DNA from: Sphingomonas abietis
GTDB lineage: Bacteria > Pseudomonadota > Alphaproteobacteria > Sphingomonadales > Sphingomonadaceae
Length of the DNA stretch: 64,000 bases
NCBI RefSeq assembly: GCF_027625475.1
Contig: NZ_CP115174.1
Span: 62,001 to 126,000, forward strand
Direction: 5' to 3'
Positions 45,238 through 54,149 of this stretch are shown one piece after another; the stretch's first letter is position 1; every line of letters begins with the position of its first letter. A model generated the notes under the pieces. That model had not been told where the DNA came from and made no database searches. It saw nothing but the letters and a program-made list of their open reading frames with translations. The position numbers and the translations under genes were made by a program.

Positions 45238-46218
45238 ATGCTGCTGGAGATGGAGCGGAGCGACGCCGCCACGCCGGGCGTCGACCCCGCCTTCCGCGCC
45301 GACGTTCTCGCGGGACTCGCGACGGCGCGCAAGGCGATCCCGGCGCGCTGGTTCTACGATCGGCGCGGCTCGGAGCTGTTCGAGCAGATCACCGGGCTTC
45401 CCGAATATTATCCCACCCGCACCGAGCGCGCGCTGCTCGCGGCGCATGCGCCCGATGTCGCGCGGCTCGCCGGCACCGGCCGGGCAGTGGTGGAGTTCGG
45501 CTCGGGATCGTCGGCCAAGACGCCGCTGCTGCTCGCCGCAGTGGAGCCCGCCGCCTATGTGCCGATCGATATCTCGGGCGACTTCCTGCGCGAATCCGCC
45601 GCCGCGCTCGGCCAGCGCTTTGCCGGACTGCCGGTGCATCCGGTGGAGGCCGATTTCACCCGCCCGATCCGCCTGCCGGCGGCGATCGGCGGTGCGCCGC
45701 GCCTCGGCTTCTTCCCGGGCTCGACGATCGGCAATCTCGCGGCGGTCGCGGCGGTCGATCTGCTGCGGGCGATGGCGACCACGCTGGGCGAAGGCGCGAT
45801 GCTGCTGATCGGCATGGATCGGGTGAAAGGCGAGGACGTCCTCGTCCCCGCCTATGACGATGCGCAAGGCGTGACGGCGGCGTTCAACCTCAACCTGCTC
45901 CACCGCATCAATCGCGAACTGGACGGCGATATTCCCGTCGACGCCTTCCGCCACCGGGCGATCTGGAACGACGGCGAGGCGCGGATCGAGATGCACCTGG
46001 AGGCGACCCGCGATATCGCCTTCACCGTCTCCGGCTGCCGCTTCGCGATGGCGGCCGGCGAGACCATCCATACCGAGAACAGCCATAAATATGGCCCGCG
46101 CAGCGCACGCCAGACCCTGGCGGCGGGCGGCTGGACGACGGTCGCCGAATGGACCGATCCGCAGCAGAATTTCGCCCTCCTGCTCGCCGAGGCACGGCCG
46201 ACGCCGGCGGCACCCTGA
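45238..46218 (+). CDS. egtD: L-histidine N-alpha-methyltransferase EgtD
   Basis: A 326-residue SAM-dependent trimethylase converting histidine to hercynine, the first ergothioneine step. It shows WFYDRRGSELFEQITGLPEYYPTRTE, the SAM site VEFGSGSSAKT, FFPGSTIGN and MDRVKGEDVLVPAYDD, all EgtD-typical. Start: the GTG at 45232 would overlap the egtB stop, but the AGGA site lies 3 nt from it and 9 nt from ATG 45238, so I prefer the ATG. EgtB and EgtD suffice for ergothioneine synthesis together with a C-S lyase encoded elsewhere. Confidence 0.93.
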   Translation: MLLEMERSDAATPGVDPAFRADVLAGLATARKAIPARWFYDRRGSELFEQITGLPEYYPTRTERALLAAHAPDVARLAGTGRAVVEFGSGSSAKTPLLLAAVEPAAYVPIDISGDFLRESAAALGQRFAGLPVHPVEADFTRPIRLPAAIGGAPRLGFFPGSTIGNLAAVAAVDLLRAMATTLGEGAMLLIGMDRVKGEDVLVPAYDDAQGVTAAFNLNLLHRINRELDGDIPVDAFRHRAIWNDGEARIEMHLEATRDIAFTVSGCRFAMAAGETIHTENSHKYGPRSARQTLAAGGWTTVAEWTDPQQNFALLLAEARPTPAAP

Positions 46219-46282
46219 TCGTCTGTCCTTCGCGATCGAACCCGGCTAGGCGGGCTGGCAAGCGATTCGGATGGAGGATGGC

Positions 46283-47152
46283 ATGGAAACGATAGGGGTT
46301 ATTGGCGCGGGGCAGATGGGCGCCGGCATCGTGCAGGTGGCGGCGCAGGCCGGCTATCGCGTGCTGCTCTCCGATCGCGACGTGACGCTCGCCGAAAAGG
46401 GCAAGATGGGCATCGCCAAGCGGCTCGGCTCGGCGGTGGAGAAGGGCAAGGCGACGGCGGTCGATGCCGATGCCGCGCTCGGCCGGATCGAGACGGTCGG
46501 GGATTATAGCGCTTTCGGCGACGCCATCATCGTGATCGAGGCAGCGACCGAACGCGAGGAGATCAAGCGCGCGATCTTCGCCGAGGTGGGTGCGAAGATG
46601 GGCGGCGATGCGATCCTCGCCACCAACACCTCGTCGATCCCGATCACGCGGCTGGCCCAGGCGGCGCCCGATGCCGGCCGGTTCATGGGCGTCCACTTCT
46701 TCAACCCGGTGCCGGTGATGAAGCCGATCGAGCTGATCCGCGGCCTGGCGACCTCGCAGGAGACGGTCGATCGGGTCGAGGCGTTCGCGCGGCAGCTCGG
46801 CAAGGAGGTCGTCCACGCCAACGACGCACCCGGCTTCATCGTCAACCGCGTGCTGATGCCGATGCTCAACGAGGCGATCTTCGCGCTCGGCGAGGGCGTC
46901 GCCAATGTCCGCGACATCGATACGGCGGTGAGCCTTGGCCTCAACCATCCGATGGGGCCGCTGACGCTCGCCGATTTCATCGGCCTCGATACCTGCCTGG
47001 AGATTTGCCGGGTGCTCCATGCCGGCACCGGCGATCCCAAGTTCCGGCCGGCGCCGCTGCTGGTCAAATATGTCGAGGCCGGCTGGCTCGGCCGCAAGAC
47101 CAAGCGCGGCTTCTACGATTATCACGGCGCCGAGCCGGTGCCGACGCGATGA
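46283..47152 (+). CDS. 3-hydroxybutyryl-CoA dehydrogenase
   Basis: A 289-residue NAD(P)-dependent 3-hydroxyacyl-CoA dehydrogenase of the short Hbd type. It has the dinucleotide motif GVIGAGQMGAG (5-15), EAATEREEIKRAIF, ATNTSSIPIT, the catalytic GVHFFNPVPVMKPIELI segment and NRVLMPMLNEAIFALGEGVA. It likely acts in butyrate/PHB or beta-oxidation metabolism. A GGAGG site lies 5 nt before ATG 46283, which favours this start over the ATG at 46271. The stop overlaps the start of the HIT gene (ATGA). Confidence 0.92.
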   Translation: METIGVIGAGQMGAGIVQVAAQAGYRVLLSDRDVTLAEKGKMGIAKRLGSAVEKGKATAVDADAALGRIETVGDYSAFGDAIIVIEAATEREEIKRAIFAEVGAKMGGDAILATNTSSIPITRLAQAAPDAGRFMGVHFFNPVPVMKPIELIRGLATSQETVDRVEAFARQLGKEVVHANDAPGFIVNRVLMPMLNEAIFALGEGVANVRDIDTAVSLGLNHPMGPLTLADFIGLDTCLEICRVLHAGTGDPKFRPAPLLVKYVEAGWLGRKTKRGFYDYHGAEPVPTR

Positions 47153-47688
47153 GCCGCGCCGCTGTCGCCCTGCTCGCGCTGCTCGCCCTTGGTCCGGCTC
47201 TTGGCCCGGCCATGGCCGAGGTCGCGCCCGGCACGACGCCGGGGTCCGCCACCGGCCTGTTCGGCGGCTATGACGACCATAATGCCTTCGCGCGGATCCT
47301 GCGCGGGGAGCTGCCGGCCACCAAGGTCTATGAGGACCGGCAGGCGTTCGCCTTCATGAACATCCATCCGCTCTCGACCGGCGATCTGCTGGTGATCCCG
47401 AAGCGGCCCTATCGCAACATGATGGATATCCCGCCCGCCGTGCTGGCGCATCTCATCCAGGTGACGCAGCGGCTGGCCAGGGCGCAGGCGCGCGCGCTCC
47501 ATCCCGACGGCATCTTCATCCGCCAGAATAGCGGCGAGGTGGCGGGGCAGACCGTGTTCCACTTCCACATGCATGTGACGCCGCAATATGCCGGCGTACC
47601 GCTGGCGAAGACCTCCTACGGGCAGGCGCCTGCCGACCCCAAGGAACTGGCGGCGGTGGCCGCGAAGATCCGCGCCGCGATGCGCTGA
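47149..47688 (+). CDS. HIT-family protein with a predicted signal peptide
   Basis: A 179-residue histidine-triad protein. Residues about 45-150 form the HIT domain with FARILRGELPATKVYED, FMNIHPLSTGDLLVIPKRP and the active site HFHMHVTPQY (His138, 140, 142). HIT proteins hydrolyse nucleotide-phosphoryl conjugates, usually in the cytoplasm. Here the N-terminus (ALLALLALGPALGPAMA, cleavage after residue 23) looks like a Sec signal, so the product may be periplasmic. The four-base overlap with the dehydrogenase gene fixes the start and argues that the leader is real. Confidence 0.85.
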   Translation: MSRAAVALLALLALGPALGPAMAEVAPGTTPGSATGLFGGYDDHNAFARILRGELPATKVYEDRQAFAFMNIHPLSTGDLLVIPKRPYRNMMDIPPAVLAHLIQVTQRLARAQARALHPDGIFIRQNSGEVAGQTVFHFHMHVTPQYAGVPLAKTSYGQAPADPKELAAVAAKIRAAMR

Positions 47689-47756
47689 TCCGCAAGCCGC
47701 TGGCATCGGCCGATGTTCGTGTTAGGCTCCGCGCTTGACGATCAGGAGGGACGGGC

Positions 47757-48182
47757 ATGACCAAGTGGTTCGCAAGTGCTGCCGTGCTGGCAACGGGATT
47801 CTGGATGGCGGTGCCCGCGCACGCCGCCAACGACATCATGAAGGAATGCGGCGCCAAATATCAGGCGGCCAAGGCGGCCAACACGCTGGGCGGCAAGAAC
47901 TGGGCGCAGTTCCTCGCGCAATGCCGTGGCGGCCAGGTGGCGGCTCCGGTAGTGGCGGCCCCCGTTGCGGCGGCGAGGCCCGTGGCTGCGGTGAAGCCCG
48001 TCGCGGCCGCCAAGCCGGCATCGCATCTGCCCGGCGCGCAGAGCCCGGCGATGGTGGCGATGCACGATCGCCAGCGCAAATGCGGCCAGCAATGGAGCGC
48101 GGACAAGGCCGCCGGCAAGATCCCGGCCGGTCAGAAATGGCCGCAATATTGGAGCGCCTGCAACACCCGCCTCAAGGGCTGA
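47757..48182 (+). CDS. Small secreted protein with duplicated Cys motif
   Basis: A 141-residue protein I cannot name. A signal peptide (to about residue 23, AHA) precedes two similar units separated by an Ala/Pro/Val-rich linker. Unit 1 is ECGAKYQAAKAANTLGGKNW then FLAQC, and unit 2 is KCGQQWSADKAAGKIPAGQKW then YWSAC. Each has two Cys flanking a W-containing helix, so each probably forms a disulfide-closed helical hairpin, a little like PsiF repeats. AGGAGG-type RBS is 6 nt before the ATG. Confidence 0.8.
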   Translation: MTKWFASAAVLATGFWMAVPAHAANDIMKECGAKYQAAKAANTLGGKNWAQFLAQCRGGQVAAPVVAAPVAAARPVAAVKPVAAAKPASHLPGAQSPAMVAMHDRQRKCGQQWSADKAAGKIPAGQKWPQYWSACNTRLKG

Positions 48183-48195
48183 GTCTGACTGGGGG

Positions 48196-48230
48196 GACGG
48201 ATTGCGCCGGCGCCGAACCGGCGATCCGTC
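48196..48230. terminator. Bidirectional hairpin between convergent genes
   Basis: GACGGAT...CGCCGG (48196-48210) pairs with CCGGCG ATCCGTC (48218-48230) to give a 13-bp stem with a 2-nt bulge and a 7-nt loop, filling the gap between two convergent genes. No T-run on either strand. Confidence 0.55.
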
Positions 48231-48509
48231 CTAGCCCATGGCCAGCGTCAGCGTCCCGCCAACGGGCACCGCCTCCCAGGCATGGGTCAGCCGGGCGAAC
48301 TCGGCGCGGATCGTGGTGATCGCGGTTTCGTCGAGCGGGAGCGGCGGGCAATGCCGCGCGGCGCAGGTGACGCGGTAGAGATCGATCATGTCGCGCGGGA
48401 TGATCCGCTGCTTGGGGCATTCGATCCGCTCGCTGCCGCCGTCGGCGCGGGTGATGAGCAATGAATCGCTCCTGCCGGCGCCTTTGGTGAAGGCGAGCGC
48501 CGTCGTCAT
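48231..48509 (-). CDS. Hypothetical small protein
   Basis: A 92-residue protein of unknown family. No signal peptide or span. It contains RADGGSERIECPKQRIIPRDMIDLYRV and a second Cys pair in VTCAARHC, so metal binding or a disulfide is possible. It starts within the stop of the nucleoside-transporter gene (ATGA), which supports that it is translated and co-expressed. Coding-like codon use supports the call. Confidence 0.65.
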   Translation of the reverse strand: MTTALAFTKGAGRSDSLLITRADGGSERIECPKQRIIPRDMIDLYRVTCAARHCPPLPLDETAITTIRAEFARLTHAWEAVPVGGTLTLAMG

Positions 48510-49747
48510 ACCGGCAGCAGCAGGCCCGCAAATGCCGCCGACATCAGGTTGGCGAGGCTGCCGGCGAGCAAAGCGCGCAGGCCGAGCTTGGCGATGGTCG
48601 GGCGCTGGTTGGGGGCGAGGTTGCCGGTCACCGCCATCTGGATCGCGATCGAGGAGAAGTTGGCGAAACCGCATAGGGCAAAGGTCACCACCGCCACCGT
48701 ATGCGGCGACAGCGTGCTGTCCTTGCCGAGCGAGATATAGGCGACGAACTCGTTGAGCACGATCTTCTCGCCGAACAGGCCGCCGGCGATTCCCGCCTCG
48801 TGCCACGGCACGTTGAGCAGGTACATCAGCGGCGCGAAGGCATAGCCGAGGATGCGCTGGAAGGTGAGATCGTCGATCCCGAACCAGTGGCCGAAGCCGG
48901 TCAGCAGGCCGTTGGCGAGCGCCACCAGCGCCACGAACGCCAGCACCATCGCGCCGACCGCGACGGCGAGCCGCACCCCGGTCTGTGCGCCCTGCGCGGC
49001 CGCCATGATGATGTTGGCGGGCTTCTCCTCGTCATGGGTCGCCTCGGCGATGATGACCGGCTCGGCATCCGCGTCGCTCGGCGGGGCGGACAGCGGATCG
49101 GGCATGATCATCTTGGCCATCAGCAGGCCGCCCGGCGCCGACATGAAGCTCGCGGCGAGCAGATAGTCGATCTTGATTCCCATCGAGGCATAAGCGGCGA
49201 GGATCGTGCCGGCGACGCCCGCCATTCCGCTGGTCATCACCGCGAACACCTGCGGCTGGGTGAGGCTGGCGAGATAGGGCCGGATGACGAGCGGCGATTC
49301 GCTCTGGCCGACGAAGATGTTGGCGGCGGCGCACAGCGATTCGACCTTGGAGATGCCGATCACCTTCTCGATCCCGCCGCCGATCCACTTCACGATCAGC
49401 TGCATGATCCCGACATGGTAGAGGATCGAGACCAGCGCCGCGAAGAAGATGATCACCGGCAGCGCCTGGATCGCGAACATCTGGCCGAGCGGATCGCTCG
49501 CGAACTTGCCGAACAGGAACTGGGTGCCGGCATTGGCATAGCCGAGCAGGTCCGAGACGCCGCCGGACAGCCATTCGAGCACGGTGCGGCCCCATGGCAC
49601 GTAGAGCACCAGCACCGCGATCGCGGCCTGGACGGCGAAGGCGGCGCCGACCACGCGCAGGCGGATCGCCCGGCGATCGGCCGAGAAGGCGAAGGCGATC
49701 AGCAGGATCACGGCAATACCGGCAAGGCCGGTCAGGATCTTCGTCAT
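48506..49747 (-). CDS. nupC: Concentrative nucleoside transporter (CNT/NupC family)
   Basis: A 413-residue polytopic symporter for nucleosides. CNT landmarks are present: ALPVIIFFAALVSILYHVG, SAANIF-like AAANIFVGQSESPLVIRPYL, the GMAGVAGTILAAYASMG hairpin, GEKIVLNEFVAY and the late CGFANFSSIAIQMAVTG. It probably imports nucleosides with H+ or Na+. ATG 49747 lies after a purine-poor leader; the upstream frame is open but not coding-like. The downstream small gene overlaps its stop. Confidence 0.93.
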   Translation of the reverse strand: MTKILTGLAGIAVILLIAFAFSADRRAIRLRVVGAAFAVQAAIAVLVLYVPWGRTVLEWLSGGVSDLLGYANAGTQFLFGKFASDPLGQMFAIQALPVIIFFAALVSILYHVGIMQLIVKWIGGGIEKVIGISKVESLCAAANIFVGQSESPLVIRPYLASLTQPQVFAVMTSGMAGVAGTILAAYASMGIKIDYLLAASFMSAPGGLLMAKMIMPDPLSAPPSDADAEPVIIAEATHDEEKPANIIMAAAQGAQTGVRLAVAVGAMVLAFVALVALANGLLTGFGHWFGIDDLTFQRILGYAFAPLMYLLNVPWHEAGIAGGLFGEKIVLNEFVAYISLGKDSTLSPHTVAVVTFALCGFANFSSIAIQMAVTGNLAPNQRPTIAKLGLRALLAGSLANLMSAAFAGLLLPV

Positions 49748-49889
49748 CGGTGGGCGGATATCCCTGGAACACACTGGCTGCGACCATACACGGGCCGGCC
49801 CGCCCGACCAGCCTCCATTCAACGGACGTTCAGGTGCCGGACGCAGGATGGCGACTGCATCCGTCCCTGATTCCGAAGGAAAAGTTCCG

Positions 49890-50507
49890 ATGCGACTGAG
49901 CCGAACACTTCTCGTCACCAGTATCGCCGCCGCGATCGCAGGCGTGACCGCGGTTGCCGCCGCCGATCGCCAGCCCGTCCACACCCTGCTCGTCCACCTG
50001 CCCGACGGCAGCGTCGAGCAGGTGCGCTACACCGGCGACGTCGCCCCGCATGTCGTGCTGCATCCGGTCGCGGCCGATCCGATGCTCGCCGCCTTCGGCG
50101 CCGATGATTCGCCGTTCGCGATGATGGATCGCATCTCGGCGCAGATGGACGCGCAGATGTCCGGCCTGATGCGGCAGGCCGCGATGATGCAGCAGATGAC
50201 GCCCGAGCAGCTCCGGCAGACGGCGCTCGCGGGCGCGCCGGCCGGCGCGACCTCCAGCTTCACGATGATCTCCACCTCGGGCGGCAACGGCGCGTGCAGC
50301 CAGAGCATCCGCACCGTGTCGCTGGGTGACGGCAGGGCGCCGCAGGTGACGCGCACCGCGTCCGGTGATTGCGGATCGGCGATGCAGGGCAGGTCGCAAG
50401 GCCTGACCCCGACCGTCGCCCCCGCGGCCAAGGCGCCGCCGGTCGCGACGCCGGCCGTGCTGCCGGTGAAGCCGGTCGCGCCGAAGGTCGACCGCGACAG
50501 TATCTGA
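49890..50507 (+). CDS. Secreted protein of unknown function with a Met-rich segment
   Basis: A 205-residue protein with a signal peptide (LLVTSIAAAIAGVTAVAAA). The mature part begins with a strand pair HTLLVHLPDGSVEQVRYTGD, followed by a helix very rich in Met and Gln (FAMMDRISAQMDAQMSGLMR then AAMMQQMTPEQLRQ). Next comes a Ser/Gly region with two Cys, and a Pro/Ala/Val-rich tail. I recognise no family. The GAAGGAAAAG site precedes ATG 49890; an earlier in-frame ATG would add a non-signal extension. It ends 20 bp before a clear terminator. Confidence 0.78.
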   Translation: MRLSRTLLVTSIAAAIAGVTAVAAADRQPVHTLLVHLPDGSVEQVRYTGDVAPHVVLHPVAADPMLAAFGADDSPFAMMDRISAQMDAQMSGLMRQAAMMQQMTPEQLRQTALAGAPAGATSSFTMISTSGGNGACSQSIRTVSLGDGRAPQVTRTASGDCGSAMQGRSQGLTPTVAPAAKAPPVATPAVLPVKPVAPKVDRDSI

Positions 50508-50526
50508 CGCCCTCCCGGGGGAGGGA

Positions 50527-50564
50527 AAGGCCGGGCGCACCCATGTCGTGCGTCCGGCCTTTTC
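50527..50564 (+). terminator. Strong intrinsic terminator
   Basis: AGGCCGGGCGCAC (50528-50540) pairs with GTGCGTCCGGCCT (50548-50560), a 13-bp stem with one mismatch-type wobble and a 7-nt loop, followed by TTTT (50560-50563). This is the best intrinsic terminator in the window and ends the secreted-protein gene. Confidence 0.85.
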
Positions 50565-50593
50565 GTGCGCGGTGAAAGCGGATAGCAGGGTAC

Positions 50594-51262
50594 ATGTCTT
50601 CTGCACCGGCGGCGGCGCCCGCCATTCCCCGCACCCTCTTCGTCTTCTCGCTCTTCTATGGCGGCATGGTCTGCATGGCGGGCGTGCTCGGGGTGAAGCA
50701 GGTCGCGCTCGGATCGCTGCCGCTGTTCGGGCCGCTCGCGGTCGAGGCGGGGATCTTCGCCTTCCTGATGCTGGTCGCGCTCGGCAGCAGCGTCGCCGAG
50801 CTTTACGGGCAGCGCACCGCGACCTTGCTGGTGCGGCTGGGCTTCGTGCCGATGTTCGCCGCCGCGCTGCTGATCCAGATCGTGCTGCTGCTGCCGACCG
50901 ACAAGGGCATGTATCCGCCGGCCGTTGCCGCCTTCCCGATCGTGGTCGGGCAGGGCGCGCGGATGATGCTGGCGGGGTTCATCTCCTACGGCACCTCGCA
51001 GACGCTCAACGTGCTGATCTTTGCGAAGCTGTCGCGCGGTGGCGGCAAGCTGCTGTGGCTGCGCGGGATGATCGCCAGCGTCGTCAGCCAGATCATCGAC
51101 ACCCTGCTGTTCATCACCATCTCCTTCCTCGGCGAGCGACCGATCCTCGGGCTGATGGTCGGCCAGATGATGACCAAGGTGTTGCTGTCGATCATCCTGG
51201 TGCCGTGGCTGATCACCGGGCTGGTCGCGTTCGGGCGCTGGCTGGATGCGCGCCGCGTCTGA
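50594..51262 (+). CDS. Queuosine precursor transporter (VUT/YhhQ family)
   Basis: A 222-residue membrane protein with about six spans. It has family segments [54 protein letters not shown] and [16 protein letters not shown], typical of the VUT family that imports queuosine precursors such as preQ1/preQ0. This fits the presence of gluQ in the window. No preQ1 riboswitch core is seen in the 30-bp leader after the terminator. Confidence 0.88.
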   Translation: MSSAPAAAPAIPRTLFVFSLFYGGMVCMAGVLGVKQVALGSLPLFGPLAVEAGIFAFLMLVALGSSVAELYGQRTATLLVRLGFVPMFAAALLIQIVLLLPTDKGMYPPAVAAFPIVVGQGARMMLAGFISYGTSQTLNVLIFAKLSRGGGKLLWLRGMIASVVSQIIDTLLFITISFLGERPILGLMVGQMMTKVLLSIILVPWLITGLVAFGRWLDARRV

Positions 51263-51308
51263 CGATTCCGGGCTACCGATCCGGCCCCGGCAACGCTATG
51301 GCGCGGGC

Positions 51309-52229
51309 ATGACATTGCCCGATCTCCTTCCCGATCCCGCCATGCTTGCCAAGGCGGAGACGCTCACCGAGGCGCTGCCCTATCTCCAGCGCTATGCCGG
51401 GCAGACCTTCGTGGTCAAATATGGCGGCCACGCGATGGGCGATCCGGACATGGCGCGCAGCTTCGCCTCCGACATCGTGCTGCTCAAGATGGTCGGCATC
51501 AACCCGGTGGTGGTGCATGGCGGCGGCCCGCAGATCGGATCGATGCTGAAGCGGCTGGGCGTCGAATCGCGCTTCGTCGACGGCCTGCGCGTGACCGATG
51601 CGGAAACCGCGCAGATCGCCGAGATGGTGCTGGCCGGATCGATCAATAAGGAAATCGTCGGCTGGATCGGCCAGGCCGGCGGCAAGGCGGTCGGCCTGTC
51701 GGGCAAGGATGCGCGGCTGGTCGTTGCCGAGAAGGTCGGCCGTTCGGAGCCGGACAAGCTCCAGGGCATCGAACGGCATGTCGATCTCGGCTTCGTCGGC
51801 GAGCCCAAGCATGTCGATCGTACCATCCTCGATACGCTGTCGGCCTCGGGCTTTATCCCGGTGGTGGCGCCGATCGGGATCGGGGCGGACGGCCACACCT
51901 ACAACATCAATGCGGACACGATGGCCGGCGCGATCGCGGGGGCGCTGAAGGCGGCGCGGCTGTTCCTGCTGACCGACGTGGCGGGCGTGCTCGACAAGGA
52001 CAAGCAGTTGCTCTCCGATCTCGTGCCCGGCGATGTCGAGCGGCTGAAGGCGGACGGCACCATCTCGGGGGGCATGATCCCCAAGATGGAAACCTGCGTC
52101 CATGCGATCGAGGCCGGGGTGGACGCCGCCGTCATCCTCGACGGGCGCATCCCCCATGCGCTGCTGCTCGAAATCTTTACCCGCCAGGGGGCAGGCACGC
52201 TGGTAAGGGCCGCGGAAACGCTGTCCTGA
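51309..52229 (+). CDS. argB: Acetylglutamate kinase
   Basis: A 306-residue amino-acid kinase that phosphorylates N-acetylglutamate in arginine synthesis. It shows [52 protein letters not shown] and [14 protein letters not shown]. The N-terminal helix ([25 protein letters not shown]) is the extension found in arginine-regulated hexameric ArgB enzymes, so feedback inhibition by arginine is likely. It lies 46 bp after the transporter gene, and the ATG has a GCGGGC context without a strong SD. Confidence 0.96.
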   Translation: MTLPDLLPDPAMLAKAETLTEALPYLQRYAGQTFVVKYGGHAMGDPDMARSFASDIVLLKMVGINPVVVHGGGPQIGSMLKRLGVESRFVDGLRVTDAETAQIAEMVLAGSINKEIVGWIGQAGGKAVGLSGKDARLVVAEKVGRSEPDKLQGIERHVDLGFVGEPKHVDRTILDTLSASGFIPVVAPIGIGADGHTYNINADTMAGAIAGALKAARLFLLTDVAGVLDKDKQLLSDLVPGDVERLKADGTISGGMIPKMETCVHAIEAGVDAAVILDGRIPHALLLEIFTRQGAGTLVRAAETLS

Positions 52230-52306
52230 CGGCCAGATTCCGGTCCTGATGGAAAGCGACGGACCACTCGGCTAGAAGCAACGAACAGGCTCCTGAGGGA
52301 ACGCGA

Positions 52307-52609
52307 ATGTATTCGATCTACCAGATCCTCCAGCTCCTCCTGACGGTGCTGTTCTACATCATCATGATCCAGGCGATCGCCTCGTGGCTGATCGCCTTCA
52401 ACGTGATCAACATGCGCAACGATTTCGTGCGCCAGTTCCTCTATGCGCTCGATCGCATCACCGCGCCGCTGTACCGGCCGATCCGCCGCATCCTGCCCGA
52501 TTTCGGCGGGCTCGATTTCTCGCCGATGGTGGTGCTGCTGATCGTGATCATCCTCCAGCGCATCCTGCTGCCCAACATCTTCGCCTCGCTGATCGGCGCG
52601 ACCGCGTGA
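52307..52609 (+). CDS. YggT family membrane protein
   Basis: A 100-residue protein with two membrane segments (about 5-27 and 68-92) separated by the conserved [20 protein letters not shown] loop, the YggT signature. The family is linked to osmotic tolerance, cell morphology or division-associated membrane functions without a defined activity. A GAGGGAACGCGA site precedes the ATG. Its stop overlaps the GTG start of folD. Confidence 0.92.
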   Translation: MYSIYQILQLLLTVLFYIIMIQAIASWLIAFNVINMRNDFVRQFLYALDRITAPLYRPIRRILPDFGGLDFSPMVVLLIVIILQRILLPNIFASLIGATA

Positions 52610-53508
52610 CGGCCGCGATCATCGACGGCAAGGCCTTCGCCGCCACGCTGCGCGAGAAGGTGGCGGCGCTGGTGCCGGCCTTCGAGGCGGCGGCGGGGCG
52701 CAGGCCCGGGCTGACGGTGGTGATCGTCGGCGAGGATGCGGCGAGCCAGGTCTATGTCCGCTCCAAGGGCAAGGCGACCGAGGCGGCGGGCATGGTCAGC
52801 ACCACCCACAGGCTGCCGGCGGACACGACGCAGGACGATCTGCTGGCGCTGATCGGGACGCTCAACGCCGATCCGACGGTGGACGGCATCCTCGTCCAGC
52901 TGCCGCTCCCGAAGCATATCGACGAGCAGGTGGTGATCGCCACGATCGATCCGGACAAGGACGTCGATGGCTTCCACGTCGTCAATGTCGGTCGGCTGGG
53001 GGTCGGGCAGGAGGGCTTCGTGCCCTGCACGCCGCTCGGCTGCATCATGCTGCTGGAGGATCGCCTCGGCGATCTGTCGGGGCTGAACGCGGTGGTGGTC
53101 GGTCGTTCCAACATCGTCGGCAAGCCGATGGCGCAGCTGCTGCTCGCCAAGAGCTGCACCGTCACGATCGCGCATTCGCGGACGCAGGATCTGCCGGGCG
53201 TCTGCCGCCGCGCCGACATCCTCGTCGCGGCGGTCGGCCGGCCGGAGATGATCAAGGGCGACTGGATCAAGCCGGGCGCCACCGTGATCGACGTCGGCAT
53301 CAACCGCATCGACAACCGCACCGACGGGGGCGAAGGCGGCACCAGGCTGGTCGGCGATGTCGATTTCGCCGAAGCGGTGGAGGTCGCCGGCGCGATCACG
53401 CCGGTGCCGGGCGGGGTCGGGCCGATGACGATCGCAGTGCTGCTGCGCAACACATTGGTCTCGGCCTATCGCCGCGAAGGCGTCGCGCTCGGAAAGGGCT
53501 CGATCTGA
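52606..53508 (+). CDS. folD: Bifunctional methylenetetrahydrofolate dehydrogenase / cyclohydrolase
   Basis: A 300-residue FolD interconverting methylene- and formyl-tetrahydrofolate. Visible are [22 protein letters not shown] (catalytic Lys and Tyr region), [26 protein letters not shown], the NADP loop [18 protein letters not shown] and [13 protein letters not shown]. Start: GTG 52606, overlapping the yggT stop by four bases (GTGA), gives the standard [15 protein letters not shown] opening. It is followed without a gap by marC. Confidence 0.95.
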   Translation: MTAAIIDGKAFAATLREKVAALVPAFEAAAGRRPGLTVVIVGEDAASQVYVRSKGKATEAAGMVSTTHRLPADTTQDDLLALIGTLNADPTVDGILVQLPLPKHIDEQVVIATIDPDKDVDGFHVVNVGRLGVGQEGFVPCTPLGCIMLLEDRLGDLSGLNAVVVGRSNIVGKPMAQLLLAKSCTVTIAHSRTQDLPGVCRRADILVAAVGRPEMIKGDWIKPGATVIDVGINRIDNRTDGGEGGTRLVGDVDFAEAVEVAGAITPVPGGVGPMTIAVLLRNTLVSAYRREGVALGKGSI

Positions 53509-54128
53509 TCGCGCTCTTCCTCTCGGCGTTCGTCACCTTCTTCGTGGTGATCGATCCGCCCGGCTGCGCGCCGATCTTCGCGGGGCTGACGCGCGGCACC
53601 GACATGGCGCACCGCACCCAGATGGCGGTGCGCTCGACCATCGTCGCGGCCCTGATCCTGCTCGCCTTCGCGCTGCTCGGCGAGCCGCTGCTCAAGACGC
53701 TCGGCATCAGCCTCGACGCCTTCCGCATCGCCGGCGGCATCATGCTGTTCCTGATCGCGCTGGAAATGGTGTTCGAGAAGCGCCAGCAACGCCGCGAGAC
53801 CCGTGCCGAGGACATTGCCGCGCATCCCGAGCAATATGACGATATCTCGATCTTCCCGATGGCGATGCCGATGATCGCCGGGCCGGGGTCGATCGCATCG
53901 GCCATGCTGATGATGCAGCGCGCGCATGGCCTGTCGGCGCATGTCATCGTGCTGGCGGCGCTGGCCGCCAACCTGGCGATCATGATGGGCGCCTTGCTCA
54001 CCGCCGGGCCGCTGATGCGCTTCCTCGGCTACAAGGTGGAGGCGGTGATCACCCGCCTGCTCGGCGTGCTGCTGGCGGCGCTGGCGGCGCAGTTCGTCAT
54101 CGACGGGCTGCGCGCCTCCTTCGCCTGA
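53505..54128 (+). CDS. MarC-family integral membrane protein
   Basis: A protein of about 207 residues with six spans and the MarC/YhgN pattern: [57 protein letters not shown]. The function of the family is unknown (MarC is no longer considered an antibiotic-resistance protein). The first span needs about 13 residues upstream of the first GTG (53544). That stretch ([14 protein letters not shown]) is in frame back to a CTG at 53505-53507, which forms a CTGA overlap with the folD stop, so I place the start there. An annotator using only ATG/GTG/TTG would start at 53544 and lose half the span. Confidence 0.82.
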   Translation: MIALFLSAFVTFFVVIDPPGCAPIFAGLTRGTDMAHRTQMAVRSTIVAALILLAFALLGEPLLKTLGISLDAFRIAGGIMLFLIALEMVFEKRQQRRETRAEDIAAHPEQYDDISIFPMAMPMIAGPGSIASAMLMMQRAHGLSAHVIVLAALAANLAIMMGALLTAGPLMRFLGYKVEAVITRLLGVLLAALAAQFVIDGLRASFA

Positions 54129-54149
54129 TCAAACAGGCCGCCGGCTCGA

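Noticed and set aside
50565..50593. preQ1 riboswitch ahead of the queuosine-precursor transporter
   Set aside because: Only 30 bases separate the terminator from the ATG, with no preQ1 aptamer core.
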